From Devosia sp. 2618 (GTDB lineage: Bacteria > Pseudomonadota > Alphaproteobacteria > Rhizobiales > Devosiaceae): 64,000 nt of DNA. Of the stretch, positions 42,464 to 50,893 are shown piece after piece. The position numbers and the translations under genes are program-made. The notes below the pieces were generated by a model. It was given only the letters and a program-made list of their open reading frames with translations. It did not search any database and was not told where the DNA came from. The stretch spans positions 434,001 to 498,000 of the forward strand of contig NZ_JBEPOO010000001.1 in the NCBI RefSeq assembly GCF_040546815.1, written 5' to 3'. Every line of letters starts with the position of its first letter. The stretch's first letter is position 1.

Positions 42464-43939
42464 CTACAAGTTGTCCGCCAGGTAGCGTTCGAGGGTTGCT
42501 TTGGTGCCGAGGGACCAGAGGGTGGTGAGGGCGTGGGAGAAGGCGGCGACGAAGGCGGGCTGGTTGGCGAGGTCGCCATAAATGTCGGTCATGGCGAGCC
42601 AAGCCTTGGGATCGTCCTTGGCCAGCTTGGACTGGGCGGTGAGGCGATCCCAGTTCGGATCGTTGGGTTCGATGACAGCGCCTGAGTCGGTTGTGCCGTA
42701 GCAATAGCGACACCAAAGGGCACTCACGAGTGACAATCCGTTAACAGACTGTTGACGTTGAACCCTGTCCAAAGCGGATGGAATGATAAATTTGGGCTGC
42801 CGATTGGAGCCGTCCAGCGCCAAACGCCTGATGGTATCGCCGATTTTGGGGTTGGCGAAACGACGCTGGCAGAGCGCGTAGTAGTCGCCGAGGTCAGTAT
42901 CGGGCACGGGCGGGACGACGGGGATAATTTCGTCCTGCTCGACCTTGGTGAGGAAGGCCGACACGAGTTCGTTTTCCATCGCTTCGTGAACGAAATGAAT
43001 GTCGAGCAGACCTGCCGGATAGGCGATGGTGGCGTGGCCGCCATTGAGGATGCGGATCTTCATATGCTCGTAGGGGGCGACATCTTTGACGAACTGGACG
43101 CCGACCTTTTCGAGCGCCGGACGACCGGCGGGGAAATTGTCTTCGAGCACCCATTGTTTGAAGTTTTCGCAGAACACCGGCCAGGCGTCGTCGATGCCGA
43201 AATTGTCGGCGAGGAGCTTTTTCTCGCGGTCGGAGGTCGCGGGTGTGATGCGGTCGACCATGCCATTGGGGAAGGCGACGTGAGCCTCGACCCATTGGGC
43301 CAGCGCTAGATCGACCAGATTGGCGAGGCCGACGATGGCGTTTTGGGTGACGTGCCCATTGCCGGGAATGTTGTCGCAGCTCATCACGGTGAATGGCTGG
43401 ATGGCAGCGGCACGGCGGGCGATGAGGCCGGCAAGGATCAGGCCGAACGTGGTTTTCGGTGCGCTGATATGGGCGGCGTCATATGCGATGTCGGGATGGG
43501 TCGGATCGAACTTCTGGCTGGCCGGATCGATGTAATAGCCGCCCTCGGTGATGGTCAGCGAGACGATGCGGATGGCTGGATCAGCGAGGCGCGCAATGAT
43601 GGCAGTCGCCTGGCCGGGCTGGAGATAATCGATCATGGCGCCGGTGATGCGAGCAGCGCTGCTATCGGCTTCCTGCTCGACGACGGTTGTCAGCCAGTCC
43701 TGCGATTTGAGCTTCTGGCGCATGGCTTCGTCGGCATCGCGCACACCCGCGCCGACTAGCGCCCAATCGTGGTCGGAGCCCGTGGCGAACAGATCGTCTA
43801 GGTAGACGGCCTGATGGGCGCGGTGGAAATTGCCGACGCCGAAATGGACGATGCCGGCCGTGAGGGAGCCCCGGTCATAGGCGGGGGTGGCGGCGGTGGT
43901 GATGGCTGGCAGGGCGGCGGCTGAGAGTTTGGTGGTCAT
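42464..43939 (-). CDS. mtlK: mannitol 2-dehydrogenase (polyol-specific long-chain dehydrogenase)
   Basis: A 491-residue NAD-dependent long-chain polyol dehydrogenase, oxidising mannitol to fructose and often arabinitol or sorbitol. The Rossmann region shows VHFGVGNFHRAHQAVY (~31-46), the family motif SCDNIPGNG (~188) and the catalytic Lys/Asn/His in MKIRILNGGHATIAYPAG. Its length matches rhizobial and Rhodobacter MtlK. It follows the ABC ATPase gene across a repeat-filled gap of 131 bases. A separate sorbitol dehydrogenase (SmoS, an SDR) that usually accompanies it is not present here. Confidence 0.94.
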   Translation of the reverse strand: MTTKLSAAALPAITTAATPAYDRGSLTAGIVHFGVGNFHRAHQAVYLDDLFATGSDHDWALVGAGVRDADEAMRQKLKSQDWLTTVVEQEADSSAARITGAMIDYLQPGQATAIIARLADPAIRIVSLTITEGGYYIDPASQKFDPTHPDIAYDAAHISAPKTTFGLILAGLIARRAAAIQPFTVMSCDNIPGNGHVTQNAIVGLANLVDLALAQWVEAHVAFPNGMVDRITPATSDREKKLLADNFGIDDAWPVFCENFKQWVLEDNFPAGRPALEKVGVQFVKDVAPYEHMKIRILNGGHATIAYPAGLLDIHFVHEAMENELVSAFLTKVEQDEIIPVVPPVPDTDLGDYYALCQRRFANPKIGDTIRRLALDGSNRQPKFIIPSALDRVQRQQSVNGLSLVSALWCRYCYGTTDSGAVIEPNDPNWDRLTAQSKLAKDDPKAWLAMTDIYGDLANQPAFVAAFSHALTTLWSLGTKATLERYLADNL

Positions 43940-43952
43940 TGCTATTCAAGCC

Positions 43953-44027
43953 CCGGGTCATTCCCGCGAAAGCGGGAACCTCCGTTATTGGGAAACAGGG
44001 GTTCCCGCTTTCGCGGGAATGACCCGG
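43953..44027. repeat. perfect 28-bp inverted repeat (REP-like hairpin)
   Basis: Arms 43953-43980 and 44000-44027 are exact inverse complements of 28 bases around a 19-base loop; each arm contains its own palindrome CCCGCGAAAGCGGG. The sequence family ('TCATTCCCGCGAAAGCGGGAA') is a widely dispersed bacterial intergenic repeat. It lies between the smoK stop and the mtlK start. Confidence 0.9.
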
Positions 44028-44070
44028 TGGGTTGGGCAGTGGCGTCATAACGCCAACGCCGCTGGTCGTT

Positions 44071-45075
44071 TCAGATCGACAGGCCTGCCGCGTCGAAGCG
44101 GTAGATGCGGGACTGGTCGGGGGAGAGATAGACTTCGTCACCGTGGCTGAAAGTCTGGTCGCCGTCGGTGCGGATGGTCATGAGGCCCAGACCGTCGACA
44201 TTGACGTGCAGGAACGTGTCGGAGCCGAGCAGTTCGGCGACACCGACATTGCCTTTCCAGGCGCCCGGGGTCGGGGTGGTCGAGATCTTGAAGTGCTCGG
44301 GGCGCACGCCGATGGAATGGGCGTTGTGCTTTGCCGCTTCCGGGCCATCGATGAAGTTCATCTTCGGGGAACCGATAAATCCGGCGACGAAGCGGTTGAC
44401 CGGCTTGTTGTAAAGATCGAGCGGCGAGCCGAACTGTTCGACATTGCCGGCGTTGAGCACGACGATGCGGTTGGCCATGGTCATGGCTTCGACCTGATCG
44501 TGGGTGACGTAGATCATGGTCGTCTTGAGCTGCTGGTGCAGCTCGGTGATTTCGAGCCGCATGTTGACGCGCAGGGCGGCGTCGAGGTTGGACAAAGGTT
44601 CGTCGAACAGGAAGGCCTTGGGTTCGCGCACGATGGCGCGGCCGATGGCGACGCGCTGGCGCTGACCACCGGACAGGGCGCGCGGGCGACGGTCGAGATA
44701 GGAGCCGAGGTTGAGCGTTTCGGCGGCATAGGCAACCTTGCGGTCGATCTCTTCCTTGGGTGCCTTGGCCATCTTGAGCGGGAAGGCGATGTTGTCGCGC
44801 ACGGTCATGTGCGGGTAGAGCGCGTAGCTCTGGAACACCATGGCCAGACCACGCCGGGCTGGCGGGGCCTTGGTCATGTCTTCGCCATCGAGCAGGATGG
44901 TGCCCGCGGTGGTGTCTTCGAGGCCGGCGATCAGGCGCAGCAGAGTGGACTTGCCGCAACCGGAGGGGCCGACGAAGACGACGAATTCACCGTCTTTGAT
45001 GTCGAGCGAAATGTCCGGGATGATCTGGACCTCGCCGAAGGACTTCTTGACGTGTTGCAGGGTGATCGAACCCAT
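44071..45075 (-). CDS. smoK: polyol ABC transporter ATP-binding protein (SmoK/MalK family)
   Basis: A 334-residue ATPase: Walker [13 protein letters not shown], signature [15 protein letters not shown], Walker [13 protein letters not shown], switch His in [14 protein letters not shown], and a C-terminal TOBE regulatory domain (~240-334) containing [10 protein letters not shown]. It drives the SmoE/F/G importer. ATG 45075 is supported by GGAGG about 8 bases upstream. The symbol follows Rhodobacter/Sinorhizobium smo genes and rests on context (mtlK next to it). Confidence 0.9.
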   Translation of the reverse strand: MGSITLQHVKKSFGEVQIIPDISLDIKDGEFVVFVGPSGCGKSTLLRLIAGLEDTTAGTILLDGEDMTKAPPARRGLAMVFQSYALYPHMTVRDNIAFPLKMAKAPKEEIDRKVAYAAETLNLGSYLDRRPRALSGGQRQRVAIGRAIVREPKAFLFDEPLSNLDAALRVNMRLEITELHQQLKTTMIYVTHDQVEAMTMANRIVVLNAGNVEQFGSPLDLYNKPVNRFVAGFIGSPKMNFIDGPEAAKHNAHSIGVRPEHFKISTTPTPGAWKGNVGVAELLGSDTFLHVNVDGLGLMTIRTDGDQTFSHGDEVYLSPDQSRIYRFDAAGLSI

Positions 45076-45144
45076 TAGTTTAGTCCTCCGATGAGGTGTT
45101 TCGGAAATTGTGCCGTGGCGTGCTTGGACAGGCTTGGGATGCGG

Positions 45145-45237
45145 AGTGAGGTGGGCCTTGCCCACACACCACGTCCAGGGAAGTCCCCCTCACCCGCCCC
45201 GAGGGGGGCGACCTCTCCCCCAAAGGGAGAGGTGAAG
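45145..45237. repeat. half copy of a large palindromic repeat between smoG and smoK
   Basis: This block matches the right half of the element at 46117-46244 over about 93 bases with few differences (compare 46157-46247), including CGACCTCTCCCCCAAAGGGA and the adjoining GAGGTGAAG. Confidence 0.8.
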
Positions 45238-45250
45238 AAAGAAGTGCCCA

Positions 45251-46081
45251 TCATTTGACCGCTCCGAAGGTGAGGCCGCGGACGAGTTGCTTTTGGCTGA
45301 ACCAGCCCATGAGCAGGATCGGCGCGATGGCGAGCAGGGATGCAGCCGATAGCTTGGCGAGGAACAGGCCCTGCGGACTTGAGAAGGACGAGATGAAGGC
45401 GGTCAGCGTGCCGGCGCGGCCCGAGGTCAGGGTGATGGTCCAGAAGGATTCGTTCCAGGCCAGGATGACGTTGAGCAGCAGGGTCGAGGCGATGCCCGGG
45501 ATGGCCATCGGGATCAGGACGTGGACGATCTCGTTGTAGAGTTCGGCGCCATCCATGCGGGCGGCCTCAAGGATGTCGACGGGGATTTCCTTGAAGTAGG
45601 TGTACAGCATCCAGATGATGATCGGCAGGTTGATCAGCGTCATGATCATGGTCAAGCCGTGTACGGTGTCGAGCAGGCGCAGATCGCGGAAAATCAGGTA
45701 GATCGGGATCAGTACGCCGACGGCGGGCATCATCTTGGTGGAGAGCATCCACATCAACACGTCCTTGGTGCGCTTGGTGGGCGCAAAGGCCATGGCCCAG
45801 GCGGCAGGGATGCCGATGAGCAGGCCAAGCAAGGTCGAGCCGACAGAGACCAGGATCGAGTTGGTGGCGTGCTTGAAGTAATCCGAGCGGTCCTGCACGG
45901 CGCCAAAGTTTTCGAGCGTGAAGTTCTGCGGCAGGAAGGTCGGCGTGTTGGCGATGGCCTCGGCCTCGGTCTTGAAGGCGGTCAGGATCACCCAGAGGAT
46001 AGGCGAGAACAGGATCAGCGCGATGGCCCAGGCGAGGATGGTGAAGCCAATGCGAGCGCGGACGGGGACGGTGCGTGCCAT
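45251..46081 (-). CDS. smoG: polyol ABC transporter permease (SmoG/MalG family)
   Basis: A 276-residue permease with six hydrophobic helices and the MalG-type EAA loop (DILEAARMDGAELYNEIVHV). It forms the channel with SmoF. The first ~35 residues include the leading helix (ILAWAIALILFSPILWVIL). The neighbouring gap on each side carries repeats rather than regulatory signals. Ligand specificity is inferred from the operon. Confidence 0.9.
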   Translation of the reverse strand: MARTVPVRARIGFTILAWAIALILFSPILWVILTAFKTEAEAIANTPTFLPQNFTLENFGAVQDRSDYFKHATNSILVSVGSTLLGLLIGIPAAWAMAFAPTKRTKDVLMWMLSTKMMPAVGVLIPIYLIFRDLRLLDTVHGLTMIMTLINLPIIIWMLYTYFKEIPVDILEAARMDGAELYNEIVHVLIPMAIPGIASTLLLNVILAWNESFWTITLTSGRAGTLTAFISSFSSPQGLFLAKLSAASLLAIAPILLMGWFSQKQLVRGLTFGAVK

Positions 46082-46116
46082 TTATTAGATCCTTCCACGA
46101 GGCAGAGGCGAAGCCT

Positions 46117-46244
46117 CACCTCTCCCTTTGGGGGAGAGGTCGGAGCGTAGCGACGGGTGAGGGGGCCTTGCCCACGCACTGAGTTCAGGGAAGGCCCCCT
46201 CACCCGCCCCAAGGGGGGCGACCTCTCCCCCAAAGGGAGAGGTG
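46117..46244. repeat. 128-bp palindromic repeat between smoF and smoG
   Basis: CACCTCTCCCTTTGGGGGAG at 46117 faces CTCCCCCAAAGGGAGAGGTG ending at 46244, with an inner arm GGGTGAGGGGGCC/GGCCCCCTCACCC. The transcript of the operon must cross it, so a very stable RNA hairpin is expected. Confidence 0.85.
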
Positions 46245-46274
46245 AAGAGGGGGGCGTAGTGCTTGTGGAGGAAC

Positions 46275-47147
46275 TCAGGCATCAAGGTTCTTCCCCACTG
46301 CGCGCATCAGAAAGATTGCGACGATGTTGGCGATGATGACGGCGACCACGCCTCCGGCGGAGCCGGCGCCGATGTCGTTGGACAGGATGCCGGTGCGGAA
46401 CACGAGGAAGGTGATGTTGGTGGAGGCAAAGCCTGGGCCGCCGCCGGTGGTGACGCGGATTTCAGCGAAAATGCCGAGCAGGAAGATGGTCTGGATCAGG
46501 ATCACGATGGTGATCGAGCGGGCCAGGTGGGGCAGGATAATATAGTAGAAGCGGTTGATCGCATTGGCGCCATCCATCTCGGCGGCTTCGCGCTGCTCCT
46601 CGGAGAGCGACTGCATGGCCGTCAACAGGATCAGGGTGGCGAAGGGTAGCCACTGCCAGGCGACGATGACGATCACCGAAAACAGCGGATACTGATTGAA
46701 CCAGTCAACCGGCTGCAGGCCAAAGGCCTTCCAGAGATGTCCAAGCATGCCGTAGCCGGGATGCATGAAGCCGTTCTTCCAGATCAGCGCCGCGACGGGG
46801 GGCATGACGAAGAAGGGCGAGATGACGATGATGCGCAGGATGCCCTGGCCCCAGATGGGCTGGTCGAGCAGCATGGCGAGCAGGGTGCCACCGATCACGG
46901 TGATGGCGAGAACGCCGCCGACCAGGATCAGGGTGTTGACCAGCGATTGGGTAAAGCTCGGGTCGCCGATGACGTAGATGTAGTTCGCCCAACCGGCGAA
47001 ACCGGTCATCATCGGGTTGATCAGGCTGTAGTTCTGGAACGAGAACCAGAGGGTCATGACCAGCGGGACAATCATCCAGATCAACAGGAGGATGACGGCT
47101 GGTGCCATCATGACGCGTGAGAGCGTTCGGGTCTGTGCGGTGGCCAT
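46275..47147 (-). CDS. smoF: polyol ABC transporter permease (SmoF/MalF family)
   Basis: A 290-residue permease with six helices, starting with SRVMMAPAVILLLIWMIVPL and carrying the EAA loop EQREAAEMDGANAINRFYYI. It pairs with SmoG. No long periplasmic MalF-like insertion is present, as expected for the polyol subfamily. It is preceded by a 208-base gap holding another repeat (47184-47275). Confidence 0.9.
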   Translation of the reverse strand: MATAQTRTLSRVMMAPAVILLLIWMIVPLVMTLWFSFQNYSLINPMMTGFAGWANYIYVIGDPSFTQSLVNTLILVGGVLAITVIGGTLLAMLLDQPIWGQGILRIIVISPFFVMPPVAALIWKNGFMHPGYGMLGHLWKAFGLQPVDWFNQYPLFSVIVIVAWQWLPFATLILLTAMQSLSEEQREAAEMDGANAINRFYYIILPHLARSITIVILIQTIFLLGIFAEIRVTTGGGPGFASTNITFLVFRTGILSNDIGAGSAGGVVAVIIANIVAIFLMRAVGKNLDA

Positions 47148-47183
47148 GTTTTCCTCAATCGAGCGCTACAGGCGGATCATCAG

Positions 47184-47275
47184 TAGGCCTCATCCTGAGC
47201 GTGCCGGAGGACGAGGCCATGGCAGGTGTCGTGCACCCGACCTCGTGGTTCGACAGGCTCACCATGAGGTCTCAT
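47184..47275. repeat. dispersed repeat between smoE and smoF
   Basis: CCTCATCCTGAGC (47188-47200) faces GCTCACCATGAGG (47257-47269), two mismatches, the layout of a common Hyphomicrobiales intergenic repeat. Immediately 3' (47300-47335) is a CCGCCCGGTC...GACCGGGCGG stem that probably separates smoE from the permease genes. Confidence 0.6.
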
Positions 47276-47355
47276 GGTTGAGCAGAGGGGAAAAACCGCC
47301 CGGTCTCAAGAGGGGACCATCGACCGGGCGGGTTAAGTTCGTCTCGGGAGGAGAC

Positions 47356-48666
47356 TTACTTGATGTAGCCAGCGCGGGTCATGTCACGCGTGGTGGATTC
47401 CTGGGCCTGGCTGAGGGCTTCGTCTGCCGTCATCTGCCCGGCAAGAGCTGCCGAAAAGAGCTGGCCGACATTGGTACCGATACCGGCAAATTCAGGGATC
47501 GCGACGAACTGCACGCCGGTATAGGGCACTGGCTTGACGGTTGGGTGCGATGGATCTGCCGAGTTGATGGAGTCGAGCGTCATCTTGGCGAATGGCGCAG
47601 CGGCCTGATAGTCGGCGTTTTCGTAGAGCGAAGTACGGGTGCCGGGAGGAACGTTGGCCCAGCCGTCAGCCGTGGCGACGGTGGTCAGGTAGTCCTTGTT
47701 GGTTGCCCAATTGATGAACTTTTCGGCAGCTTCCTTGTTCTGCGAAGAGTTTGGAATGGCCAGCGACCATGCCCAGAGCCAGTTGCCGCGCTTGCCCAGA
47801 CCATTGTCGGGAGCCAGAGCGAAGCCGACCTGATCGGCAACGGTGGAGTCGTCCTTGTTGGTCACGAAGGAAGCGGCGACGGTCGCGTCGATCCACATGC
47901 CGCACTTGCCCTGCTGGAAGAGGGTCAGGTTTTCGTTGAAGCCGTTCGAGGAAGCACCGGCTGGGCCCGCGTCCTTCATCAGGCTGAGATAGGTGTCGAG
48001 GGTGTTCTTCCACTCTGGCTGATCGAACTGTGGCTTCCAGTTTTCATCGAACCAGCTGGCGCCGAAGGAGTTCGACATGGCGGTGAGGAATGCCATGTTT
48101 TCGCCCCAGCCGGCCTTGCCGCGGAGACAGATGCCGTTGATGTCGTTGGCGCGGTCGGTCATGGCGCGGGCGGCTTGACCGATAAATTCCCAGGTAGGGG
48201 CATCTGGCATGGTCAGGCCGGCTTTTTCCATCAGGTCCTTGCGGTACATGATGAAGGAGCTTTCGCCGTAAAATGGTGCTGCATAGAGCTTGTCTTCGAA
48301 GGACAGGCCAGCGCGGATCGGGGGCAGGATGTCGTTGACGTCATAGGCGGCGTCGGCAGTCAGGCCGTCGAGGGGAGACAGCCAGCCCTGCTTGGCCCAG
48401 ATGGGGGCTTCGTAGGTGCCGATGGTCATCACGTCATATTGGCCGCCATTGGTGGCGATGTCGGTGGTGACGTTCTGGCGCAGGGTGTTTTCTTCGAGCA
48501 CGACCCAGTTGAGTTCAATGCCGGTTGCCTTGGTGAATTCGCCGGACAGACCCTGCATGCGGACCATGTCGCCATTGTTCACCGTTGCAATGGTGAGCGT
48601 CTGCGCCGAAGCGGAGGCGACCAGCGCAAGGGAAAAGGCGCCCACGAGAATAGGTGTTAGTTTCAT
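47356..48666 (-). CDS. smoE: polyol ABC transporter substrate-binding protein (SmoE)
   Basis: A 436-residue periplasmic binding protein. The signal peptide is about 21 residues (LTPILVGAFSLALVASASAQ). The mature N-terminus TLTIATVNNGDMVRMQGL is characteristic of SmoE/MtlE sorbitol/mannitol binders. A Cys pair (ICLRG and KCGMW) may form a disulfide. It is the first transporter gene, 158 bases after the SorC regulator on the same strand, and is followed by a hairpin that should raise its mRNA level over the permeases. Confidence 0.92.
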   Translation of the reverse strand: MKLTPILVGAFSLALVASASAQTLTIATVNNGDMVRMQGLSGEFTKATGIELNWVVLEENTLRQNVTTDIATNGGQYDVMTIGTYEAPIWAKQGWLSPLDGLTADAAYDVNDILPPIRAGLSFEDKLYAAPFYGESSFIMYRKDLMEKAGLTMPDAPTWEFIGQAARAMTDRANDINGICLRGKAGWGENMAFLTAMSNSFGASWFDENWKPQFDQPEWKNTLDTYLSLMKDAGPAGASSNGFNENLTLFQQGKCGMWIDATVAASFVTNKDDSTVADQVGFALAPDNGLGKRGNWLWAWSLAIPNSSQNKEAAEKFINWATNKDYLTTVATADGWANVPPGTRTSLYENADYQAAAPFAKMTLDSINSADPSHPTVKPVPYTGVQFVAIPEFAGIGTNVGQLFSAALAGQMTADEALSQAQESTTRDMTRAGYIK

Positions 48667-48709
48667 CGGTATTCCTCCCAGTAACCGAAGCGGGCAATTG
48701 CCTCGGTGA

Positions 48710-48723
48710 TGAGCAAATACTCA
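48710..48723. promoter_or_regulatory. candidate SorC-family operator before smoE
   Basis: TGAG and CTCA enclose six bases (TGAGCAAATACTCA), 44 bases upstream of smoE within the 158-base gap. A related TGAGTGTTTTGC occurs upstream of the regulator gene (49796-49807). A TTGAC box on the minus strand is nearby. Weak evidence. Confidence 0.3.
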
Positions 48724-48824
48724 CTACTTATGCGTCGAAGTCAAGCGTCCTATGCGCTGAGCGCGTGATGTACGTGCGTCAGATCGAGGGTCGCTCAGGC
48801 TTTTATGATTTTTAGATCAGGGCT

Positions 48825-49784
48825 TTAGCCGAGATTGAGCAGGCCTTCTGCCGTCAGCTCGTCTGTTATCAAACCGTTAACGAGATGGCTGGTGAGCGCA
48901 GCGCGGATGCCTGGCAGTTTGCGTTTTCCCATGGCGATGGCGACGACCTGGGAGTGCTCGCCGGAGGGCAGGGTGGCCGAAGCGACGCGATCATTGGTGA
49001 GGCCTTCGATGAGCTTGCCATCGGCGCCAAAACTCCAGCCGCAGATCTCGCCGACAGCGCCGGCTTGCTGCAGGGCCTTGAGTTCGGTGTCGTTGATAAA
49101 GCCATCGAGATAGAGCGGCGCGTCGGGGCCGATATCGCCGATGCCGACGAAAGTGACATTGGCCTGGGCGGCGAGGGCCAGGGTGCCCCGAATCATGGGC
49201 TGGGCATGCAGCAATTCGCGTTCGCGGGGCGAGGAGGCAAACACCGGCAGCGGCATGGGGAAGCTGCGCGCCTTGACCGTGTCAGCGACGTTAAAAATAA
49301 CGTTGTAATAGGCGGCGGAGCCATCGGGCGCGATATTGCCGGTGAGCGAGACCACCTTGTGGTGCGGGCATTCCATCGGCATCAGCTGTTCGACGGCGGC
49401 CTTGAGCGTACGGCCGGTGCCGATGGCCATGACGATCGGATCGGGGCGCTTCAGCCAGCGTTCGATTTCGGCGGCGGTGGCCTGAGCGACGCCAATGGTG
49501 CTGGATTGGCTCGATGGATCTGAGGGGACCACTTCGCACAGATCGAGCGCGAAGCGCGACTTGAGGCGGCTGGCCAGGTCCATGCAGCGGCCGATCGGGT
49601 GATCGAGGCGGACCTTGATCAGGCCTTCGCTGACCGAAAGCGACACAAGGCGCTGGGCGGACTGACGCGAGATGCCGAGCTTGGTGGCAATCTCTTCCTG
49701 CGTGTTACCGGCGACATAATACAGCCAGCCGGCGCGGGCTGCGTCGTCCAACCGATTGACCGATGTGTCTACTCTTTGCGCCAT
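48825..49784 (-). CDS. SorC-family sugar-responsive regulator of the polyol operon
   Basis: A 319-residue regulator: N-terminal HTH (AGNTQEEIATKLGISRQSAQ, ~27-46) and the sugar-binding SorC/DeoR effector domain (~60-319) with VMAIGTGRTLKAAVEQL, VGIGDIGPDAP and GLTNDRVASATL. SorC proteins bind sugar phosphates or sugars. Located directly upstream of smoE on the same strand, it matches the SmoC position in Rhodobacter polyol operons, where it activates transport and catabolic genes. Confidence 0.9.
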   Translation of the reverse strand: MAQRVDTSVNRLDDAARAGWLYYVAGNTQEEIATKLGISRQSAQRLVSLSVSEGLIKVRLDHPIGRCMDLASRLKSRFALDLCEVVPSDPSSQSSTIGVAQATAAEIERWLKRPDPIVMAIGTGRTLKAAVEQLMPMECPHHKVVSLTGNIAPDGSAAYYNVIFNVADTVKARSFPMPLPVFASSPRERELLHAQPMIRGTLALAAQANVTFVGIGDIGPDAPLYLDGFINDTELKALQQAGAVGEICGWSFGADGKLIEGLTNDRVASATLPSGEHSQVVAIAMGKRKLPGIRAALTSHLVNGLITDELTAEGLLNLG

Positions 49785-49850
49785 ACATCCGCCCTTGAGT
49801 GTTTTGCGGAGTATTCTGCCATGCGCGCGCTCGTCGCAAGGCGTTTGTGA

Positions 49851-50624
49851 TCAGTCGGCCTGAACGTGGCGCCGCGATAGCTGGGTGAGGGCGGCGCGAA
49901 TGTCGCGCTCGGTGTCCTTGAGATGGATGCGCATGGCTTCGCCCGCGGCGCGTCCATTGCCGTCCTTGATGCAGTCGAGGATGCGCTGATGGGCGCCGAT
50001 GGTGTCTTCGACCGTGTGGCCGCGCTGTTCATGACCGCGGCGGCTGATGAAGAACCCTTCGCGCAGCGGCTGGGCCATCGCCTCAAACAGAAAGCCGAGA
50101 ACGCGGTTGCCGCTGGCCAGCGCAACGGCCTCGTGGAAGCCTACGTCATGGGTATGGAAACGCGATTCCTGGTCGTGGCTCATCTGTTCGCCGGATGCAC
50201 CCAAAGCGTCGCGCATGCCCTGGAGTTCGCTCTCGATGGCGGCGATTCCAGCGCGTGTGGCGCGCTTGGCGGCGAGGGTTGCCGACTGCACTTCGAGCGA
50301 CAGCCTGACCTCGATCAGATCGAAAAGCCCCTTGGCATCATGTCGGATGACTGAGGTGAGGAAGTCGGCGAAAATCTTGCCGTCCGGCTCGCGCACCACG
50401 GCTTTGCGACCACGCGCAATCACCAGCAGGCCACGCCCCTCAAGCAGCTTTACCGCCTCGCGAATGGTGAGCCGGCTGACGCCGTAGCGCGTCGCCAGAT
50501 CAGCCTCGCTCGGCAGACTCAAGCCGGGCGCCAGTTCACTGAGAACCATGCGCGCCAGATCGTCCGCCACCGAGGTCGAGGCAGTTGGAATCTCGCTGCG
50601 CGCAGCATCGTTTAGGGTCGACAC
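49851..50624 (-). CDS. GntR-family regulator (FadR/FCD subfamily) of the chvE operon
   Basis: A 257-residue regulator: winged helix (~20-90, LPSEADLATRYGVSRLTIRE carried over the recognition helix, then RGRKAVV wing) and a C-terminal FCD ligand-binding domain with metal-ligating residues (FHTHDVGFHEAVALASGN, then AHQRILDCI and MRIHL). A GTG start is chosen: GGAGG lies 4 bases upstream, and immediately before that is a perfect GGTATC-T-GATACC operator. Starting at the upstream ATG (50699) would run the coding sequence through this operator. It diverges from the ChvE-type importer and probably represses both. Confidence 0.9.
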   Translation of the reverse strand: MSTLNDAARSEIPTASTSVADDLARMVLSELAPGLSLPSEADLATRYGVSRLTIREAVKLLEGRGLLVIARGRKAVVREPDGKIFADFLTSVIRHDAKGLFDLIEVRLSLEVQSATLAAKRATRAGIAAIESELQGMRDALGASGEQMSHDQESRFHTHDVGFHEAVALASGNRVLGFLFEAMAQPLREGFFISRRGHEQRGHTVEDTIGAHQRILDCIKDGNGRAAGEAMRIHLKDTERDIRAALTQLSRRHVQAD

Positions 50625-50633
50625 GTGTCCTCC

Positions 50634-50650
50634 AAGGTATCTGATACCTT
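50634..50650. promoter_or_regulatory. perfect GntR operator (AAGGTATC-T-GATACCTT)
   Basis: An exact 8-bp inverted repeat around one base, placed between the likely promoter and the ribosome site of the gntR gene, so autorepression is expected. The same GGTATCTGAT core recurs at 50816-50825 on the chvE side. Confidence 0.75.
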
Positions 50651-50753
50651 TGCCATTTCCGCTATCGCTTTGCGATTCATTGGTACGGAGTTTTGCCATG
50701 GCGGGGGCAAGCTATCGGTAACAGAGCGTTCCTGCAATCGCCCTAAAACAAGC

Positions 50754-50830
50754 GGTATCATTAATATTCGAGAGTCGAAAAAAATAAGGGGGGCCCAGCA
50801 AACCCGCTTTACACTGGTATCTGATTATCC
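50754..50830. promoter_or_regulatory. secondary operator-like half sites before the chvE operon
   Basis: GGTATCA (50754-50760) and GGTATCTGATTATCC (50816-50830) repeat the half site of the perfect operator at 50634. The second retains the first ten bases of GGTATCTGATACC. Two spaced sites flanking the divergent region would allow looping by one regulator. Confidence 0.5.
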
Positions 50831-50893
50831 TAGTTTCCGGACCGTGGGCTTGGGAGGGCCCTGGCGGCAAAAGCCGTTGTGCAGGAGGACTTC

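Noticed and set aside
43887..44150. An 87-codon frame translating to HSRESGN... and PAFAGMTR
   Set aside because: This is the translation of the 28-bp REP hairpin, a well-known artefact, not a gene.
47056..48660. A 534-codon plus-strand frame opposite smoE
   Set aside because: Runs antisense to SmoE and across the repeat; no domain, no ribosome site.
49851..50699. The longer GntR start at ATG 50699
   Set aside because: It would make the perfect operator coding; GTG 50624 has GGAGG 4 bases upstream.
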